From contig DASQVO010000522.1 of assembly GCA_035640715.1 (NCBI GenBank), forward strand, positions 1 through 14,001: DNA of 14,001 nucleotides, written 5' to 3'. The notes beneath the pieces are model-generated. The model saw nothing but the letters and a program-made list of their open reading frames with translations, was not told the origin of the DNA and did not search any database. A program made the translations under genes and the position numbers. Positions 12,016 through 14,001 of this stretch are shown here, piece after piece (position 1 is the first letter of the stretch; every line of letters starts with the position of its first letter). The DNA is from DASQVO01 sp035640715 (GTDB lineage: Bacteria > Actinomycetota > Actinomycetes > Streptosporangiales > Streptosporangiaceae).

Positions 12016-13490
12016 CCGGCGTGTTCGAGGTCCTGGCCGGGGAACGGCGCGATACCGCGGCCCAGCGCGCGCCGTTTCTCATCGAACCGGTTACCGAACG
12101 AGCGGCGGTCGCCGCCTATCACGCGCTCCGCGCGCAGGTATTCGTCACCGAGCAGGGCCTGTTCGAGGGCGACGATCTGGATGGCCACGACGCCGACCCG
12201 CGCACCGTCGTCCTGGTCGCCCGCGATCCGGAGGGCACGGTCATCGGCGGCGTCCGGCTCGGGCCGGCCTGCGAAGGGCCCGACATCGGATGGTGGTACG
12301 GCGGCCGGCTCGTCGTCCATCCCGCCGCGCGGAGAGCAGGCAACAGCCGAACGGGAGGTGGCGGGAGCCGCATCGGCGGCGGGGACGGCATGGGGCGTGC
12401 GGCGGAAGGCGTCGGCGCCGCGCTGGTCCGCGCCGCGTGCGCGTACGCCGAGCAGGCGGGTGTCCTGCGCTTCGAGGCCGCCGTCCAGCAATCAAACGAA
12501 GCGTTCTTCCGGCGGCTCGGCTGGCAGCGGGTACGGCCCGTCACCGTGGCCGGCGCACCGCACATCCTGATGCGCTGGCCGACGGGCCGCATCGCGGCGC
12601 TCGCGGCGGCCGCAAAGAGCCCGCTCGGCCGGCTGCTGGCCGGCCTCGGCCCGGGCGGCCGCTCCCCTGGCGGTGCGGGCTTCGTCGGCGACGACGGCGC
12701 ACCCGTTCCCGGCAGCGACCTGGTGGCCGCCTGCGACGCGATCGTGCCGTCGATGGTCGAGCGTGACCCGGGCTGGGCCGGGTGGTGCTCGGTCCTGGTC
12801 AACGTCAATGATCTCGCGGCCATGGGCGCCAGCCCGGTTGGCCTGCTCGACGCGCTCGGCGCCCGTGACGCGTCGTTCGCCGCGCGGATCCTGTCCGGCC
12901 TGCGCCGTGCCGCGTCCGCGTATGACGTGCCGGTGCTCGGCGGCCACACCCAGCTCGGCGTGCCCGCCGCGCTGTCGGTGACCGCCCTGGGCTCCGCCGC
13001 CGATCCGGTGCCCGGCGGGGGCGGGCGGCCTGGCCATCGCGTCCGGCTCACCGCTGACCTGGGCGGTGGCTGGCGCCCCGGCTACCGCGGACGGCAGTGG
13101 GACTCGACCACGTCCCGCCGCACGCCGGAACTGCGCGCGATGCTGGGCTCCGTGGCGGCCGCACGGCCAGCGGCAGCAAAGGACGTCTCGATGGCCGGCA
13201 TCGCCGGCACGCTCGGCATGCTCGCCGAGGCCAGCGGCTGCGCGGCCGTCCTCGACGTGGCGAAGGTTCCGCGGCCCGCCGCGGCGGGGGCCGGCGACTG
13301 GCTCACCTGTTTCCCCGGGTTCGCGATGATCACCGCCGATGCGGCCGGCGGCAGGCCGCTGCCTGCGGGACCCGCGGTCAGCGCGGAATGCGGCGAGCTA
13401 CGGCCCGGCAGCGGCGTATCGCTGCGCTGGCCCGACGGAGAGTGCACCGAGGTCATCGCCGGCGCGGTGACCGGATTGGGGATCGCTTGA
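12012..13490 (+). CDS. Fused GNAT acetyltransferase / AIR-synthase-like protein (MSMEG_0567 type)
   Basis: The 492-residue fusion has a GNAT domain (about 20-185) and an AIRS-type domain (about 200-490). GNAT blocks are YHALRAQVFVTEQGLF (36-51), DIGWWYGGRLVVHPAARRAG (91-110), VGAALVRAACAYAEQAG (134-150) and SNEAFFRRLGWQ (161-172). The motif RxxGxG is split: 23 residues, mostly Gly, Ser and Arg (111-133), sit between Gly110 and Val134. The AIRS part shows FVGDDGAPVPG (224-234), DAIVPSMVERDP (242-253), VLVNVNDLAAMGASP (261-275) and VLGGHTQLG (308-316), resembling PurM/ThiL/HypE nucleotide-binding domains. Cyanobacteria encode the two halves separately (Sll0786, Sll0787); mycobacteria fuse them. 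The start is GTG at 12012 overlapping the radical SAM stop, or GTG at 12021. The stop TGA coincides with the end of an IS605 remnant, so the natural C-terminus may differ. Confidence 0.93.
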   Translation: MTGVFEVLAGERRDTAAQRAPFLIEPVTERAAVAAYHALRAQVFVTEQGLFEGDDLDGHDADPRTVVLVARDPEGTVIGGVRLGPACEGPDIGWWYGGRLVVHPAARRAGNSRTGGGGSRIGGGDGMGRAAEGVGAALVRAACAYAEQAGVLRFEAAVQQSNEAFFRRLGWQRVRPVTVAGAPHILMRWPTGRIAALAAAAKSPLGRLLAGLGPGGRSPGGAGFVGDDGAPVPGSDLVAACDAIVPSMVERDPGWAGWCSVLVNVNDLAAMGASPVGLLDALGARDASFAARILSGLRRAASAYDVPVLGGHTQLGVPAALSVTALGSAADPVPGGGGRPGHRVRLTADLGGGWRPGYRGRQWDSTTSRRTPELRAMLGSVAAARPAAAKDVSMAGIAGTLGMLAEASGCAAVLDVAKVPRPAAAGAGDWLTCFPGFAMITADAAGGRPLPAGPAVSAECGELRPGSGVSLRWPDGECTEVIAGAVTGLGIA

Positions 13491-13705
13491 CATTCCTCCC
13501 CGCCCCAAGGGATTCCGATTCCGGGGCTCGCGCCCAGGAGTTCCTCTTTCCCGGGCCCCCAGTCCTCCGGACGAGAGATCTTCTCGCCCGTGGGCAAAAC
13601 GGCGAAGTCCTTGAGTCCCACGTCCAGGCCGGGGTTCTCACCGGTGGCCGCCAGCAGCTCCGGATCGGGCCTGACCACGTGGAAAGTGACGAACCAGCAC
13701 CCGGC
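13487..13705 (-). mobile_element. Decayed IS200/IS605-family (TnpB) element
   Basis: On the minus strand a piece of tnpB runs into a sequence with the look of an IS605 right end: a GGGC-GCGA-GCCC hairpin (13524-13535), then GGAATCCCTTGGGGCGGGG-type sequence and a terminal TCAA (13490-13487), the kind of right cleavage site known from IS608. Most of tnpB is deleted and no tnpA or left end is visible, so it cannot move itself. It lies between the GNAT-AIRS gene and the nitrilase gene, where every other junction of the cluster is tight, except the short repeat-bearing gap before the radical SAM gene. Confidence 0.72.
13568..13705 (-). pseudogene. tnpB fragment (RuvC-I region)
   Basis: The frame reads GCWFVTFHVVRPDP, then ATGENPGLDVGLKDFAVLPTGEKISRP. 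This is the TnpB strand before RuvC-I and the RuvC-I motif, with its catalytic Asp in GLDVGLKDF (codon 13624-13622). A TAG lies just upstream (13708-13706), and the sequence after SRP no longer resembles TnpB. The guide-RNA-directed nuclease would normally be about 370-450 residues; only some 46 codons remain. I see no start that would express it. Confidence 0.75.
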
Positions 13706-13740
13706 CTACTGCGCGCCGGGGCCTGCGCACAGGAGGCTCG

Positions 13741-14001
13741 ATGACGAACCTGCGGATGGCGGCGGTCGCGGCGCCGTTCGGCCGGGACCTCGAGGCCGAC
13801 TTCGCCCTCATCGGGCGGCTCATCGACGACGCCCGCGACGCCGGGGGCCACCTGCTCGCCCTGCCCGAGGCGTGCCTCGGCGGCTACCTGTCCCACCTGG
13901 ACGGGAGCACGGACGGCGCAGCGGGCGCCGTCGCGGCCGACGGGCCGCCGGCGCTCGAGCCAGACGGCCCGGAGATCCGCCGGCTGGCCCGGCTGGCCGG
14001 C
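13741..14001 (+). CDS. Nitrilase (Nit1/Sll0784 type), 5' part
   Basis: The first 87 residues are present; the gene runs off the right edge. MTNLRMAAVAAPFGRDLEADFALIGRLIDDARDAGGHLLALPEACLGGYL is a nitrilase N-terminus, with the first catalytic residue Glu43 in LALPEACLGGYL. The Lys and Cys of the Glu-Lys-Cys triad would be beyond the window. AGGAGG four bases before ATG gives independent initiation, which may matter because the upstream IS remnant separates it from the rest of the operon. In Nit1 clusters this enzyme hydrolyses nitriles to acids and ammonia and is required for cyanide use in Pseudomonas. The region after the conserved start is Gly/Ala/Asp-rich (53-75). Confidence 0.9.
   Translation, partial: MTNLRMAAVAAPFGRDLEADFALIGRLIDDARDAGGHLLALPEACLGGYLSHLDGSTDGAAGAVAADGPPALEPDGPEIRRLARLAG

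Noticed and set aside
13097..13744. 215-codon plus-strand frame across the AIRS domain and IS remnant
   Set aside because: Over the AIRS region it is an Arg-rich shadow frame. Only its last dozen codons may be a relic and they are reported separately.

Overview
The window is uniformly GC-rich, with strong third-position G/C bias, GTG and TTG starts and tightly overlapping genes. This fits a high-GC actinomycete chromosome; I cannot place it more precisely. It has four parts.

(1) Positions 1-1680 hold stress and metabolic genes. An adenosine-specific kinase runs convergent to a universal stress protein. Across a 306-bp gap from the stress gene lies a 57-codon remnant of a GNAT/acyl-CoA-ligase (Pat-like) gene, cut short by TGA.

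(2) Positions 1678-3725 hold three minus-strand genes: a CoA-binding protein, then an AraC-family regulator and a VOC/glyoxalase-fold protein joined by an ATGA overlap.

(3) Positions 4019-8007 are a PadR-regulated ABC exporter operon. A clear promoter and a 21-bp operator-like palindrome precede padR. Next come a 16-codon ORF overlapping both neighbours, a MacB/LolD-type ATPase and an 861-residue FtsX-type permease. The permease gene contains a perfect 20-bp inverted repeat in its coding sequence.

(4) From 8149 to the right edge is most of an MSMEG_0565-0572 / Sll0783-type 'nitrogen starvation' cluster, also called Nit1C. It holds a flavin-dependent oxidoreductase (MSMEG_0569 type), an amidohydrolase, the Sll0783/MSMEG_0572 protein, an MSMEG_0568-type radical SAM protein, a fused GNAT-AIR-synthase-like protein (MSMEG_0567 type) and the start of a Nit1 nitrilase. 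Genes of this type have been linked to polyhydroxybutyrate accumulation under nitrogen starvation in Synechocystis and to cyanide assimilation in Pseudomonas, but the chemistry is unsolved. This is the most exciting system here.

Local features of that cluster are unusual. A decayed IS200/IS605 TnpB element of about 220 bp sits between the GNAT-AIRS gene and the nitrilase gene, and its right end appears to supply the stop codon of the GNAT-AIRS gene. A 23-residue Gly-rich insert splits the acetyl-CoA-binding motif of the GNAT domain. GNRA-tetraloop hairpin repeats lie ahead of the radical SAM gene, and a mini-ORF overlaps the start of the Sll0783 homologue.
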